Shown here one piece after another: positions 49,857-61,955 of a DNA stretch of 64,000 nucleotides; position 1 is the first letter of the stretch; each line of letters opens with the position of its first letter. The stretch is from assembly GCA_947179485.1 (NCBI GenBank), contig OX359250.1, positions 9,281,873 to 9,345,872 on the forward strand, given 5' to 3'. The notes beneath the pieces were generated by a model that worked only from the letters and a program-made list of their open reading frames with translations, ran no database searches and was not told where the DNA came from. The position numbers were made by a program, and so were the translations under genes. The stretch comes from Allacma fusca. Its lineage: Eukaryota > Arthropoda > Collembola > Symphypleona > Sminthuridae.

Positions 49857-52675
49857 ATGGCTTGGCTTACTAAACATATTAGTTTGATGTTAGCATGTGT
49901 TTTTGTTTTGCTCTTGATCAATGAATCTACAGCTGCTGTTGCCAGTCATCATAGTCATAAACACAGTGCCAGTCCTTCTCGGGAACGAGAGTCTGATGGA
50001 GCTTATAGTCCTAGAGATTCGTCTCATTTTGATGAAGGGGAAACCCATGGCCATCGCTCAGAATTCGATCATGAAGCCATTCTAGGTATTTTTTGAAAAA
50101 TAAGAGGAATTTCCATTTTAGGGATGATGAAACATGATGTGGGGGGAATTAAGTGATGGCTGGGACTGGGATTATAAAGTTAGTGGGGATGGGGAGTTTG
50201 AAGCTTTAATTATAATAATTAAACTTTGTTTACATTTAGGTAGCGCGAAAGAAGCGGAAGAATTTGACAATTTACCCCCAGAAGAAGCTAAGAAAAGACT
50301 GAGGGTTTTGGTCGAAAAAATGGATTTGAACAATGATAATCACGTTGATAAAAAGGAACTCAAAATGTGGATCCTTCGGTCTTTCAGGTTTGTTACAATT
50401 TCTTAAAAAGTAGAAATTATTCAGGGATTCTATACGTGGGGGCAGAAGTGGGTGGACTGGAAGTATGTTCCTTCAGAAAATTGCCAAGAATTTACAGCCT
50501 TTGTAATTGTAATCCCCCTCCTGAGATTTGCCTTTTTGACCTTGTATTTCACAATAATGTAATGCTAGTATTCTGAGTACTAGCATTACATAACCCTGTA
50601 GACAGACAAAGTAACAGATTAAATGGGGGAAGCGGAGTATGGATTTTGATAGTCTTTTCACATTTCTGTACTCCAGTTGAATGTTCGAAAATCTTTTTAT
50701 AATTGACTAGCAAAATCGCAATCACATGAAAAAGATTTCCCAATGGTACGTTTCCACATACTTTGGTCTTGATCTCAAATGTACAGATTACTCTGGCATG
50801 TGCATTGGGATACATGTTCTTATGGTATAATGCATGTTTGTGATATCAAGAAAATAAAATGATGCAATTACTTCAACCGACAAATTTGCTACAACTCAGC
50901 GCTAAGCGTGGATACTACGGCCACAGTTAAAGCATTTGGAACACAAGTTGATCGATAAAGTCCATAATTTGAAATGATTCGATCTCAATGACCTCATAGA
51001 TTTAACTCGGCCTAATGTTTGTAATTTCTAGAAAATAAAAAATTTTTTTAAAGGTGGCTTGTTAATTTTTATTGTAAATATTATTTTGTGTAATTACCTT
51101 GAAACACAACTGCGTGTGTGTATTTTTATCTTAATGTAGATATATATACGCAGGTATGTTTCTGTGTACCCTTGTACCTCTCTCTGAAAAAATAGCTTCC
51201 GGCTCCACTGCCCTCGTTCGTATGTGTCAGTCAGTTACATCGTTGTTTTTGAATTATTACCTTGATTTTCATGAACGCTTTGTTTTATTGATTAGGATGC
51301 TTTCTGAAGAGGAGTCCAAAGAACGACTTCAGGAGGTTGATGGAAATGAGGACGGACGAGTGTCTTGGAAGGAATATGTGGAGGAGACGTACGGTCTGGA
51401 CACTGATCAAGTTGCTATACCTTTGCAAGATCTCGAAGAAGAGAGGGTTAGCTCTTAGTTTGCTTCTTACATTTCTTGAATGTTATTTAATACATACCGC
51501 GCCCGTAAATGTAGAAACTTTGATTAATATACACGTGGTTTTATTCCTTTTTGTTCATAAATATATATTTATTTTACTAATGGCCGGTGATTCTGCAGAT
51601 GGTGTTGTAAGTCTTAGTCATAAACACAGTGCCAGTCCCTCGAAGGTACGAGATTTTGATGGCGCTAGAGATTCCTCTCATTTTTATGAAGAGGAGGAAA
51701 CTCCTGATTTCATAATAATTTAAATTTAACCGCAATCAGTTGCTTTGTAATGTATATTTTATGCGTGCATTAATTTCAGATGCTGCGAGATGATAAAGCG
51801 CTCTTCCATGCAGCTGACAAAAATAAGGATGGATACTTGGATGAAAAGGAACACCTTGCATTTACCCATCCCGAAGAAGACCCCGATATGTTACCCGTGG
51901 TATATCAGCAAACCCTGGTTGACAAAGATAAAAATGGGGACGGCTACATCGATTTTCAGGAGTACATTGGTGATAGAGGTAATGATGCACGCAACTTAAC
52001 ACGTTTTTGATGATCGTGCAGATGTTGTAGGATTTAAATCATGAAGGCATGGTAACTTCGTTTTCATACATTAGAAAATGCATGTAATACATGTTTAAAC
52101 ACCAAGTGAGATCAATTTCAATCGACATTACAAATTACAAGACAAAACATGTGCAGTTTTATGCTTGTGATGTATACATGTTTTGCAACTTTGATATGCT
52201 CTGTAGGTGTTGAAAGTGAGCTATTACCTAGTTTACCGTTCATTGATCCGTGTACACTAACCTCAAAACTGTTATATTTGCAGGCAAAGAAAAGGACAAG
52301 GATTGGTTAGAAGGGGAAAAGGACAAATTTGATCATGAGTTGGACAGAGATAAAGATGGCCTTCTGAACCGTCAGGAGATACTGTCGTGGGTTGTACCTA
52401 GTAATGAGTACGTACAATTACCTTTAAAGATTTATGATACATCATAAAGATAAAAGTACGGCAAAAACAAATTTTGAATGACTGATCATCATTTTTACAG
52501 TGAAATTGCCTCAGATGAAGTGACACATTTGTTTTCCTCATCGGACGATGACCAAGATGATCTTTTAAGCTTCGACGAAATATTGGAACATCATGATATA
52601 TTTGTAGGAAGTGAGGCTACAGATTACGGAGACCATTTGCAGAATTTAGATCGTTTTGATAAAGAGGAATTATAA
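49857..52675 (+). CDS. CREC-family EF-hand protein (reticulocalbin/calumenin/Cab45-like), six exons, complete
   Basis: Low-affinity Ca2+-binding protein of the ER/Golgi lumen. Exons are 49857-50085, 50240-50387, 51296-51446, 51780-51978, 52284-52407 and 52501-52675, summing to 1026 bases (341 residues plus stop) with every junction in phase. A signal peptide occupies about residues 1-27 (core LMLACVFVLLLI), followed by a His/Ser-rich stretch, then the family motif FDHEAILG. Six EF-hand loops lie at about 105-116, 141-152, 189-200, 226-237, 263-274 and 299-310; all keep Asp at position 1 and Glu at position 12. The C-terminal signature DIFVGSEATDYGDHL is present and the protein ends in KEEL, an ER-retrieval variant of KDEL/HDEL. 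The length is typical of the family. Intron 3 carries a copy of part of exon 1. AATAAA at 53930-53935 is a candidate polyadenylation signal. Confidence 0.96.
50557..50591. repeat. Perfect inverted repeat, 14-bp arms with 7-base loop
   Basis: Arms ATGTAATGCTAGTA (50557-50570) and its exact reverse complement (50578-50591) flank TTCTGAG inside the second CREC intron. It could fold as a hairpin in the transcript or be the remnant of a fold-back element. No function can be assigned. Confidence 0.85.
51583..51720 (+). pseudogene. Partial duplicate of CREC exon 1 inside intron 3
   Basis: Bases 51615-51638 match 49952-49975 exactly over 24 bases, and similarity continues downstream. The translation SHKHSASPSKVRDFDGARDS then SHFYEEEET parallels exon 1 SHKHSASPSRERESDGAYSP then RDSSHFDEGET. 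The copy lacks the FDHEAILG end of exon 1 and any donor in the matching place, and its frame ends at TAA about 57 bases before exon 4. It looks like a partial tandem duplication that has lost its splice signals. An alternative internal start is possible, since a hydrophobic stretch precedes it. Confidence 0.7.
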
Positions 52676-55098
52676 AAATGTGGGGCAGTGTGACTCTTGG
52701 AAAACTTGGAACTCTCGGACAACAATTTGAGTTTAGTTTCACAGAACCTCATGGTTGGTTATTTATTAGCAGCTGTCGAAAGATCTTTAGTCTTGTTTGT
52801 GTCATATTTTGTTTGTTTGTAGTCGTCTCTTTCGAGTGATGTCGCTAATGATGCATGGCAAATATTTTGTAACTTATACTAATGTTTTATCTGCATGTAC
52901 AAGTGACGGTTAAGGAAATATGCGCAGAAAAGAATGATCTGACATGGAAACCGAAAAGGGGTAATAACTCAATAGACAGAAGCTATAAGCTAGTGTAACG
53001 CGATCTCTGTATTTTAAGAGAGTATTATCCGATTAAAAAATTGCAATATACTTACATTAACCTATCAACGTACATATAGTTGTAATCAAGGATGGTAGTA
53101 AATTGGAAAAAATAAGATTATCAATGCGTGGTTGTGATTTGTAACGTTAACAGTGAAACCATCAAGTAAAAAGAATGTAACTTATTGTTGTAGAAACTAT
53201 TCAAGTTATTAAAATTAGTCCCCTCTATAACAAGTGTACCGTTTACAAAGGGTATTTAAAAGGGATCTGCAGACGTGAAGTTAATGGACTCTTATCATCA
53301 AGTATTATTTGTTTCAACCAGTGAACGTTGTTGTTACTGTAAGCGTATAAAGGTAATTATTTTCATTTTCAAGAAGTAGCAGTCGGGGTTGCTTGAGACC
53401 GTTGATAATTATTTTTTGTTTTTAATGTTACCTCCCGAAGCTCCAAGTTTTTCATTAGCGATAACTAGTTAACAAAATACATACCTTGATATTCTTCCAG
53501 TCGATGGTATTTATACCTATACATAAGTGAAGATAAACACACTTATGGATGTTATTTGTAATAATTGCAATTTTAAACAATACCATCTCCTTATACAATT
53601 ATGTTGTAAAGTAAGGTGGAATTCTGAATTGATAAATGATCGATAATAATAGCTCGATTGGAGAGTCAGGCCTTTTAGTTTTTATAACCTTTGTTTTAAT
53701 TTCTGGGAGGTTTTCTTGTGTATTAAAGTAGTTGTAAATGGCGGCTCTCATTCTTAAGTATCAGGGCAGCATAACTTACGGTTCCGTAATGTGTTTCAAT
53801 TAGAATTATCTGATTAGTGTATAAATAATCGATGTAATTATGCATCATAATTGTTCTAATTCTGTTGTGCACACTAACTGAAATATTAACGTGTAAGCAT
53901 TATGATTATTTACGACTTTGGCTTCCAGAAATAAACGTAATTTGATATAAACAGTTTTAAGAGTAATTGTCTCGCCGGAGCATTTTCCCGGAGCTGCAGT
54001 AAAACAGCGGTAGAGGCAGTCAGAAAATATTAGCCTTAATTCATGTTACTGTACAGAAAAATTATGGTTGTATAAACATACAAGGAATTGACGCTTGCGA
54101 TTGTGATCTCATGCACATATTATATTCAATTTGGCATACACTTTGTCAATTTGATAATAGGATCTACACTCTCATTCTATAGCATAACAATACGCAAGTC
54201 TAGTGTCGTGTATCTATCAACTGCCTCTTTTTATGATCCGATTTATTTCAGAACAAGATAAGTACTTTAAGACAATTCCCATCAAATTACCAATCAGTTA
54301 GTAACCACGGCTCTCTTATAACACACGCTAGGAAAACCGTACATCTTTATTTCGCAGGACAGCATACGTTGTGTTAACCCGTATTACTTTGGAAATTGGG
54401 GATGGGAAAAAGTAGAGTTCACGTACACATTTTGGTAGGCGTGCTTTACGTTTCGGTATAATTTTACAATAATTTAAAATGTTATGCCTAGAAAAATTCT
54501 ACTATTGGTCAGATACTGAATCAATTTTACAAAGACCTGTACTTAAAACTTCCCCATTGGAACGGTTTTATTTGTCGCTTGTCTTATTGCAGGAATACTG
54601 TGTTGACCTGACCTGTTGCTACAATTATTTCACTAGTTCATAAAGTCATGCCTCAACTGAGGCTGCTAGTCTTAAATTTTGACTTGAGTTGAGGAGTCAA
54701 GTTGTGAACTTCGTCCATCAAATTTCTCCAAATTTCCTACCTTGTACCAGTTCAGAAGAAATACATATTATTTCTTCTCATTTGGCAAGAGATTACATAT
54801 TGCACATTAAAATGGTAACCTCAGATATTCCTTCACTGTATTTTCTCCCTGACTCAAAAAATGTTAATTTGTCATAAAGACAGCTTCTCCTATCAGATTA
54901 GCCGTATGGACAACCCGTCCGCAAGATTCCCTGCAAAACAAGCGTAAAAAATGTTTTGCCAGATTTTTTGCCCTACATAGAGCTATTTGGTGCTCAGTTT
55001 TTGATTATTAAACCTGAGTAGTATTTTCAAAAAAAAAACAGAAAAGTTGTAGAATATCGACATACATAAACATTGCATAGGTCACTTCTTTAGGTGAT
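52676..55098. other. CREC 3' region and intergenic DNA; no gene recognised
   Basis: AT-rich sequence with a candidate AATAAA at 53930-53935. A 62-codon + strand frame at 54689-54877 reads like protein but begins with TTG and has no clear splice signals, so it is not called. Confidence 0.5.
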
Positions 55099-55939
55099 CT
55101 AGAGAGTGGACAACTTGTCCAAACCCCAAAAATTATTACTTGTACCACGAAATGTCCTGGGACCCAGTTTAATTTTCTCGAAATAATCTACATCTGTTTT
55201 ACGAAGGAGTTTGGTTTCCATGTTTTCGTACCATGTTATCGGATCCCCACCGCTAGAGATTAACTGGTCGATGGTTTGATTAGATATGAAAGCCCTGGCA
55301 AGGCTTTCACCCTTAACTGTGCTTGAAATGAAAAATACATGCTAAAACTGGCACCGCCATAAAAAAAAGTAGGTGTTGACTGTTGACTAATACTCAGGAA
55401 ATTAAATTTTTACTTTGAATATGTTATAGTGTGGCCAGATTTTTCCCGTCAAAATACTCAACAACAATAAAAATAAATGAAAGTGGCTGAGGGTTCGTAT
55501 GAATGAACAGAGCGTGCCCATGTCCTGTGTTGTGAGAGAATGAATGAAGGATGATTAATAAATCTGTGGGATTTTGATGACGCTTAGGAATTTTTATTCT
55601 CTGTTAAAACATGAATCCCTTTCCAGGTAGCCCATATCTCTACGTTAAATTTTATCTCGAAAGTTTATACACTATTTACCGAAATACTGATTATCAGTAA
55701 ACTCTTCCTCAAACAGAAAGGGCTAAATTATTATTCCCAGAAAAATATCAATTAATTCAATGCACATGCATGCTACAGATATTCGGTTTCCTTGTAGCTA
55801 ATTATATTTACCTGATAAGGTGATGAGTTCAAAGATAAAGCCATTTGTATTTGGTATTACGAATCCAGAGAGAGCATGCGATAAGTAAGTACGTACACAA
55901 CAGTGCGTGTATTCTCGAGTGAGAATCCTCGTGAACCGC
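55099..55939 (-). CDS. Last two exons of an unrecognised gene (candidate)
   Basis: Minus-strand exon 55939-55812 follows a pyrimidine-rich acceptor (ttctttccaag), enters needing one base to complete a codon, and ends in phase 1 at a gtaaat donor. Exon 55316-55099 follows an acceptor in ttcaagcacag, enters in the matching phase and stops at TAG. The joined peptide reads NTNGFIFELITLSVKGESLA, then RAFISNQTIDQLISSGGDPI, then TWYENMETKLLRKTDVDYFE and a short tail GTSNNFWGLDKLSTL. Phase agreement and varied composition favour real coding, above all for 55316-55099. No family recognised, no upstream exons found. A transposon-derived fragment is possible. Confidence 0.38.
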
Positions 55940-57435
55940 CTTGGAAAGAAAATACATATCAGGTAAGTATAGATACGAGGTACCGCCGTGTGAATTAAAG
56001 AGTACAAATGCATATTTTATCATTTTGAATATCTATTTAGTGTGCTCACACTAACAACTTACATTTAAATGTCATCCCCATATGATATGATATGAATAAT
56101 AATAATTATTATTATTGCAAATTTTGAAATACGCAATCGACGACAAAGTGTGGCATAAAATACATCAAGTACTTGGTAAAAATAAAATAATTTGTTTTTT
56201 AGCATCACTATTATAATAGAAACTCATTCATGGCGTGTAATGAAAACGTAATGGTTCTTATATGAGTCCACTGAGCATGACACTAAAATGACTTTTTCTT
56301 CCTTATGTAACGTCACATCATTGTTGAGTAAAAATAGTTACGTAGTTTATTACACATGCATAATTACTCACACGTTCTATACTCTACTTGCTGGGACATA
56401 TAGCAAAAGGACACTCCTATTATATGTCGATTTAAGCATGAATACTCATAATTGCTGGCAACGTTGTGCACATTCCCACTGCGAACAGAATTCAATGGGA
56501 TCATCTGCAAATATAATAATTGCCTTCAGTTAAGTATGTGAAGGTTACGTACATTCTTACTTTTCCTAATCACGCATACATTTAATTCATCATTTAATTA
56601 TTCAGTAACTCAGGTGAAACTCTGGATGGATGACTACTAAATGTTATTGATTGGCTCGTACAAACCAATTTGTTTCAGCTAGTATAATTCATAACTACTG
56701 ACAAAAATAGGACTTGCATGTATGTATAGCCCTGATACTATATAACAGACTAGACCCAATCCTGATTCCATTGTGAGAGACCATTCATTCACTGTACTGC
56801 TACCAATTGGGGTAATCAAAAACTTAGGTTGTATTTTATAGCGAAGCTCATAAAATGCCTGGCTCTAAATTACTAGAGGAAAGTAATGAGATTTTTTCTC
56901 AAATTAGGGCAGGATCAGCTCTATCTATCTTGAGCATGTGTTCGTGCGTTGGGATTGAGCTCGGGGATGGTTACTTTATTCAAAGGTAAAAAATCTGAAG
57001 TTACTCTCATTCACAAAAAAGGAGCAAATTCAAAAGCAAGCACCAATGATGATTTCTCTTGCATTCAAAAGAAAAAAATGGAAAATACAGTCGACACGTG
57101 CATATCGCTATCGTCTCATGTAGGGCGATTTGATTAACAAGAGTGAGCACTCATCGCATGTGTCAGTCTCCAGCCCAGCTTTATATGAGACTCGTTTGCA
57201 TGCCTTTTAATGCTCCCTCATCCTACTGGCAAATGAATGAAAAGGCGTCTAGTAAAAATAGAGCATCAAATAGATACACGAGCACACGGCTGAATACGTG
57301 TACACAGAATTTACTTCAAAAAATTAAAAGGGAAAAATAGCGGATGTTACTCAGATTCTGAAGATTCTGTTAGCCCTTTATTGCGCTCACTGCTTGCAGT
57401 TCTTGTGAGTGAGTTTACTCCACACTTCAAACAAG

Positions 57436-57593
57436 CAATGGCATTTGAAGCTTTAAAATCTGAAGCTCTAAAATTTGGAGCTCTAAAATAAGAATCTATA
57501 AAATCTGAAGCTCTAAAATCTGAAGCTCTAAAATCTGAAGCTCTAAAATCTGAAGCTCTAAAATCTGAAGCTCTAAAATCTGAAGTTTCAAAT
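57436..57593. repeat. 15-bp minisatellite, about 10 units
   Basis: Units of GAAGCTCTAAAATCT repeat head to tail. The left units are diverged (AAGCTTTAAAATCT, GGAGCTCTAAAATAA, GAATCTATAAAATCT) and the central units nearly identical, which suggests recent expansion from the right side. It is not open for translation throughout. Confidence 0.93.
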
Positions 57594-59281
57594 GTTGTAA
57601 GGGAATAATACTATATGAAATTAAACCGAACATGAGAATGATTTAATGTTAAAATGTACTACGACTCCTACGGGACCAATACTTGGATATGTCTACCGGG
57701 AAGTGAGCCATTGATTTTTCAGCCTTGAAGCAAATGGAATTTTGCAAAAACTTCGCCTCACTCTTAGCTTATGTTAGTGCATTGTGTGGGTAAGTGAAAT
57801 TATGTTGTTGACTGTGTATTAGCAAGAGTTGAAACAGGTACTGGATTACTGGTTTCACTCTCAGTTTTATTTGAAAGGCTTCAGGGAACGGAAGCCTGAT
57901 TTTCCTCCAAGAGGCGGCTGGTAATTCCACTCGCGTTCACTCACTCAGTGTTTCCTTACGCTTCTGAATACAAAGAGTGTACAAAGAGTAGCTCAGCAGA
58001 ATTTCCTTTTACTCCTTGTCAGACAGTTCTTTTCCAAGTGTCAATCATCTATCACATATCATATCTACACTATTTTAGTGCGCCTGTGGAAAAATAATAT
58101 AGTATTATGAAGTGTGATAAAATTCCGTGACCTGTTAACACCTTCAAATAATTATTATATCCAAGTAGAGTTACAAATACAGAATGACATTCATAGTCTT
58201 TGAAAATATACTTGGTGCGAAGTGACTTCAAATTGAAACTAATGTCAGGAGAGTATATATGTAACTCCTAGGAATTATTATAATAATTTGAGTACAAATT
58301 AGTATTGAGTACAGTGCTAAAATCTCATGTGTGCTAAAAACTGTTCGGCGCCTATGATATAGTACTTAAGTTCATGTGTTCATTTAAGAACTTAAAATAC
58401 TGTGAGCATTTCGGGCACAGTGTGTCTACAATCGTGTCCACATAGCTTCACATGGCATATGCTCTGACAGTGAAAAATAATGGTAAGTATAGATACACTT
58501 GTTCTATTCCATGCACTTTCAGTTTTAGAGAGTTTCGTAATGTCTCAGTCTCAAATGAGTGAGATGGGAAGTGGAATTGGTTTCGTAGGTTTTTTTCCCA
58601 CTTTACCTACATCACCAGTGCAGTGTACTCACTCACTGATTGTAAACTTTCCACCAGTTCAAGCTCAACAAATAACTCATGAATAGAAAGGGTGTATAGT
58701 GGAGCTAGCCTAGCGAGTTGAGGATAAAGACCATTTTTTACATATGAATTTTTTCCCCTAATGCTGAGATTCAATTTGATACATAAAGCTTGGGAGTCTT
58801 CTGCTGAATGTGCTACTCTGTGTACGTGTGACCGCAAAATTTAATTATCACAAATTCATGTCCTACTCTTTCTTTATGGAGTGTGTTTTTAGAAACAGAT
58901 TTCAATTTTTGAAGATGACTGACATTTGTACATTTATTGCCGACTGTGTCTGAGTTACATTAATTTGTATAACTTTACAAGTGGTTGTAGCGTCCCGGTT
59001 TAATTTGCAGTAGAGTTACATTCTTATATCTACATCAGGTAGACTACGTGACAATTTGTAATGATATTGAAATATTGTATAAATAATGAAATCATTTAAG
59101 GATTTCTACACAATTAATTAATTTTAACTGCACATTCAAAAGGTTACAAGAGGGAAAATTTTATTGCAATTAGTCACACGGCATACGACACCATATGTAC
59201 CTACAAGAGATATGTATATCTAAGCTCCTCACATAAACAATGTGAAGGCAGTAGTACATCTACATATCGTATGCACTTGTT

Positions 59282-59299
59282 TATCTATCTATCTATCTA
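59282..59299. repeat. (TATC)n tetranucleotide repeat
   Basis: About four TATC units. Confidence 0.7.
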
Positions 59300-59584
59300 A
59301 TGATATTACTTTACAAAATTATGGCAAAGATTTCCGAGCTTAAACCAAAATACTGTCTCTACACACTATACATCCTTCAGTTCAATTTTCGCAGAGAGGT
59401 CATTAGATCCTGCCTGAAATTGATAAATTGTTATCTGCAGTTGAGTATGAAATCTAGCGTGTACTACTACCTCTAAAAATGTTATTTTCTATGAAGGCAG
59501 TTCCTCAAGGCTAAGGTTCATAAACATTTTTATAGAAAAAGAAGCTCATGACCTTTATTTACAGGATAGATGAGCCGGTCATTT

Positions 59585-60035
59585 TTAATGATTGGACTCC
59601 AGTAAATCAATAATTTTATCTCTCTTAAAGTCTATGGGGTTCGTCCAATTCAAGAATTTAACCACTTCTTGATTCAATATTTGGTAATGCACTCCTTCCA
59701 TCTTATTTCCTCCACTATCTACAATATTGTATTGGATGGGGATGAAAATTGTCAATAATTTTTCGAAGTAGGATGGGAAGGAATAATTTATTTGAGAAGC
59801 AAAGGGAAGTGCAATCACCTATTTACAGTGTGGGTGCTCATAAACCCAACCTGTGGTCACGGTGAAATGATAACTTAACCTTTCAAGGTGAACAATTCAC
59901 TTATCAAAATCATTTCCAACAAGAGTGTCTGGATTCGGATGAGATACGATGACTATAGAGAGAGAAAAGAATATACCTACCAAAATATTTAGTGCTGCCA
60001 GGTTCAGCCGGGAATAATTTCTAGCCGGGGAACGT
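59585..60035 (-). CDS. Candidate terminal exon(s) of an unrecognised secreted-looking protein
   Basis: Minus-strand exon 59818-59585 begins after an AG acceptor and encodes 77 residues to a TAA, including QINYSFPSYFEKLLTIFIPI, YNIVDSGGNKMEGVHYQILN and FKRDKIIDLLESNH. Upstream, a stretch ending at 59981 with a strong gtaggtat donor joins in phase 0 across a 162-base intron and gives NYSRLNLAALNIL followed by VIALPFAS, a signal-peptide-like hydrophobic core. That upstream piece has no ATG before a stop, so another exon or an error must be assumed. No family recognised. The downstream exon is the more credible part. Confidence 0.38.
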
Positions 60036-60744
60036 AAAATCGTCAATAGAACTATTTATTATTAGTATCAACAACGGAATCGGAAAGGGAAAAGTTGTCT
60101 TCAAAATCAATTTTATTGCATGGGAACAATTCTACAACAGGCATGTTTCCATTCCTTCCATTGCATTGCCTTGGATACGTATGTATGTCTCCGGTGTACG
60201 CATGATTATTGATAATAAATCAAGAGATATTTCCTGTATATACTTCCCCAAGACCACTCTTCACACATTATGTTCTAATAATGTAAAGCCCAATGTTGCT
60301 GGCATATGGGATCCCAAATATTGAATATAATATTTTATGCTAGCAAAACTTAACCCAAAATGCTTGAAAAGAATGGCTCTGCACAATTCTCCCAGCTGAC
60401 AAGGACTGGCATAATACAGAATATCAAAATGTCATCTAATTATTTCCTAAACAGATGACCATTGACTATGCTCTTATACCATACGCTTCATTTCCAAACC
60501 TCAAGGCAAAGGCATGTGCCCGTACCTTTAAAAATAGAATAATAATTCCCTATATGATGAATTTTGTTACCCGGGTTATACATACTAATTTGGACATCAC
60601 GGTCAGAAGTTCTTTTTGACAATTAACCAGAAGAATGTAACTTATTCTCATAAGAATCATCTACAGAAAAAAAAAATTGTACAAGCGTTTTTTTCCAATT
60701 ATTTTTTTCCGACACTGGAAATAAATTTTGCGATTCCCTAACAC
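60036..60744. other. Intergenic; upstream flank of the orphan gene cluster
   Basis: AT-rich, with no coding recognised. The minus-strand frame at 60661-61044 is a shadow of the gene that begins at 60804. Confidence 0.6.
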
Positions 60745-60752
60745 TATAAAAG
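60745..60752 (+). promoter_or_regulatory. TATA box of the Trp-heptad gene
   Basis: TATAAAAG lies 59 bases before the ATG at 60804. Transcription starting about 30 bases downstream would leave a leader of about 30 bases. The sequence after it (TGC) resembles the TATA context of the gene at 62901. Confidence 0.5.
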
Positions 60753-60803
60753 TGCTACTACCATTATTAATACTCTTGGATTTGGAGACATCCCTAAAGA
60801 AAA

Positions 60804-61631
60804 ATGTCGGATGAGGTGCGCTACCACAAAGCCATAGAGCGTGCTTCAGCGTCATCAAAACGTGGTAAAGACGCAGCTGATCGGTCAAGATTCGCAAATG
60901 ATAGGATTGAATGGGCCAAGGTACGTTCCGAGGCCGCAAAAAAACGTGCAGAAGCTGCCATTGAGCAAACAAAATCTGCTGCTGAAATTGCCAAGGTCTG
61001 TTTGGAAATATCGAAAGCGGCTGAAGAGCAAGCCAAGAGTGCAACCCAGCAAACCATTTTAATTCAGCATAAAAAACATGAAGATGAAACGGAACAGGCC
61101 CTGGCGGAAAGGGAATGGAACAAAGTGGAAAGAAAATGGTGTGATGCGGAGCATGAATGGGCCAATGTGGAGCGACAATGGGTGGACACAGAACGTCAAT
61201 GGGCCAATGCTGAAGGAGGTTGGCATGCCAGACTTAAACCTGAATATGATGCACTAACAAAAGCTCATATGGATGCTATGGCCGAGCAAATGGCTTTAGG
61301 TCTGCAATCATTTTGTTTAAAAATGGAAGTAATCTCACACATGGAAGCGTTTCATGTGCCTTGAAATATATTTTGAAGAAAATGCTTCCATTTTTAAATA
61401 AAATTCCTGGTTCAATGAATTCAGCCCCTCTTTTATGTCAAACTAGGTATTAATCAACACCAACACAGACATCACATGCAACATCAGTCGCAATCACAGT
61501 TTGAGCAGGGTCCTCCCCCATTACCTCAGAGGTTGAGTCAACCCAGAAAGCCCAGTATGCCTAATCCCACATTACCTGAAGACGATACTCGTCCGAGGAA
61601 AGGTTCTCCCAAACCAAAAGGACAAAAGTAA
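60804..61631 (+). CDS. Orphan Ala-rich coiled-coil protein with a six-fold tryptophan heptad array
   Basis: ATG at 60804 follows a TATA box. Exon 1 (60804-61299) joins exon 2 (61447-61631) in phase 1 across a 147-base intron (donor TTTAG then gtctgc, acceptor aaactag), giving 226 residues. Residues about 8-100 are Ala/Lys/Glu-rich and helical in pattern (AAKKRAEAAIEQTKSAAEIA). Trp then recurs at 105, 112, 119, 126, 133 and 140, exactly seven apart, in units such as WANVERQ, WVDTERQ and WANAEGG. Exon 2 is His/Gln-rich then Pro/Lys-rich (QHQHRHHMQHQSQSQ) and its AATAAA lies 73 bases past the stop. A retained-intron form would stop at 61362-61364 after 186 codons and has its own AATAAA at 61397. 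There is no signal peptide. Likely an intracellular oligomer; function unknown. Confidence 0.72.
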
Positions 61632-61955
61632 TAAGTTCGATCCGCCGATACAAGTTTCTATGTGAAAGTGTAGGAATATTTCCAGAGAGTGCAAGGGATC
61701 AAAAATAAATGTTACACAATTCGTTGGAACAAGTTTCTTTAGAAATGCAAATACAGAGCATTGCTTCTTTGTTTCAAACAGTCATTATGTTTCTGGCCAG
61801 TTTGCGCTTTGCTCTGTGAAGCCTATATCGGATAAATTATAATCAGATTAATAATAATAGATCGACTCTGTGGTGGCAAGTGGCAAAAGTAGTTGCATTA
61901 AAGTTATACTGTCTGCGGACGTCGGTGTTGTCAACCTATACAGTTACATAGTGTG

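Larger units (their letters stand above)
55940..59584. other. No gene recognised; AT-rich intergenic DNA with a 15-bp tandem repeat
   Basis: Contains an AAT/ATT palindromic run near 56096-56117, a 15-bp minisatellite (57436-57593) and a TATC tetranucleotide run (about 59282-59299). Frames at 55798-56023 overlap a candidate exon described separately. Frames at 56288, 57143 and 58480 were not convincing. Confidence 0.5.

Noticed and set aside
54689-54877. 62-codon plus-strand frame
   Set aside because: Starts with TTG, with no acceptor or promoter; too weak to call.
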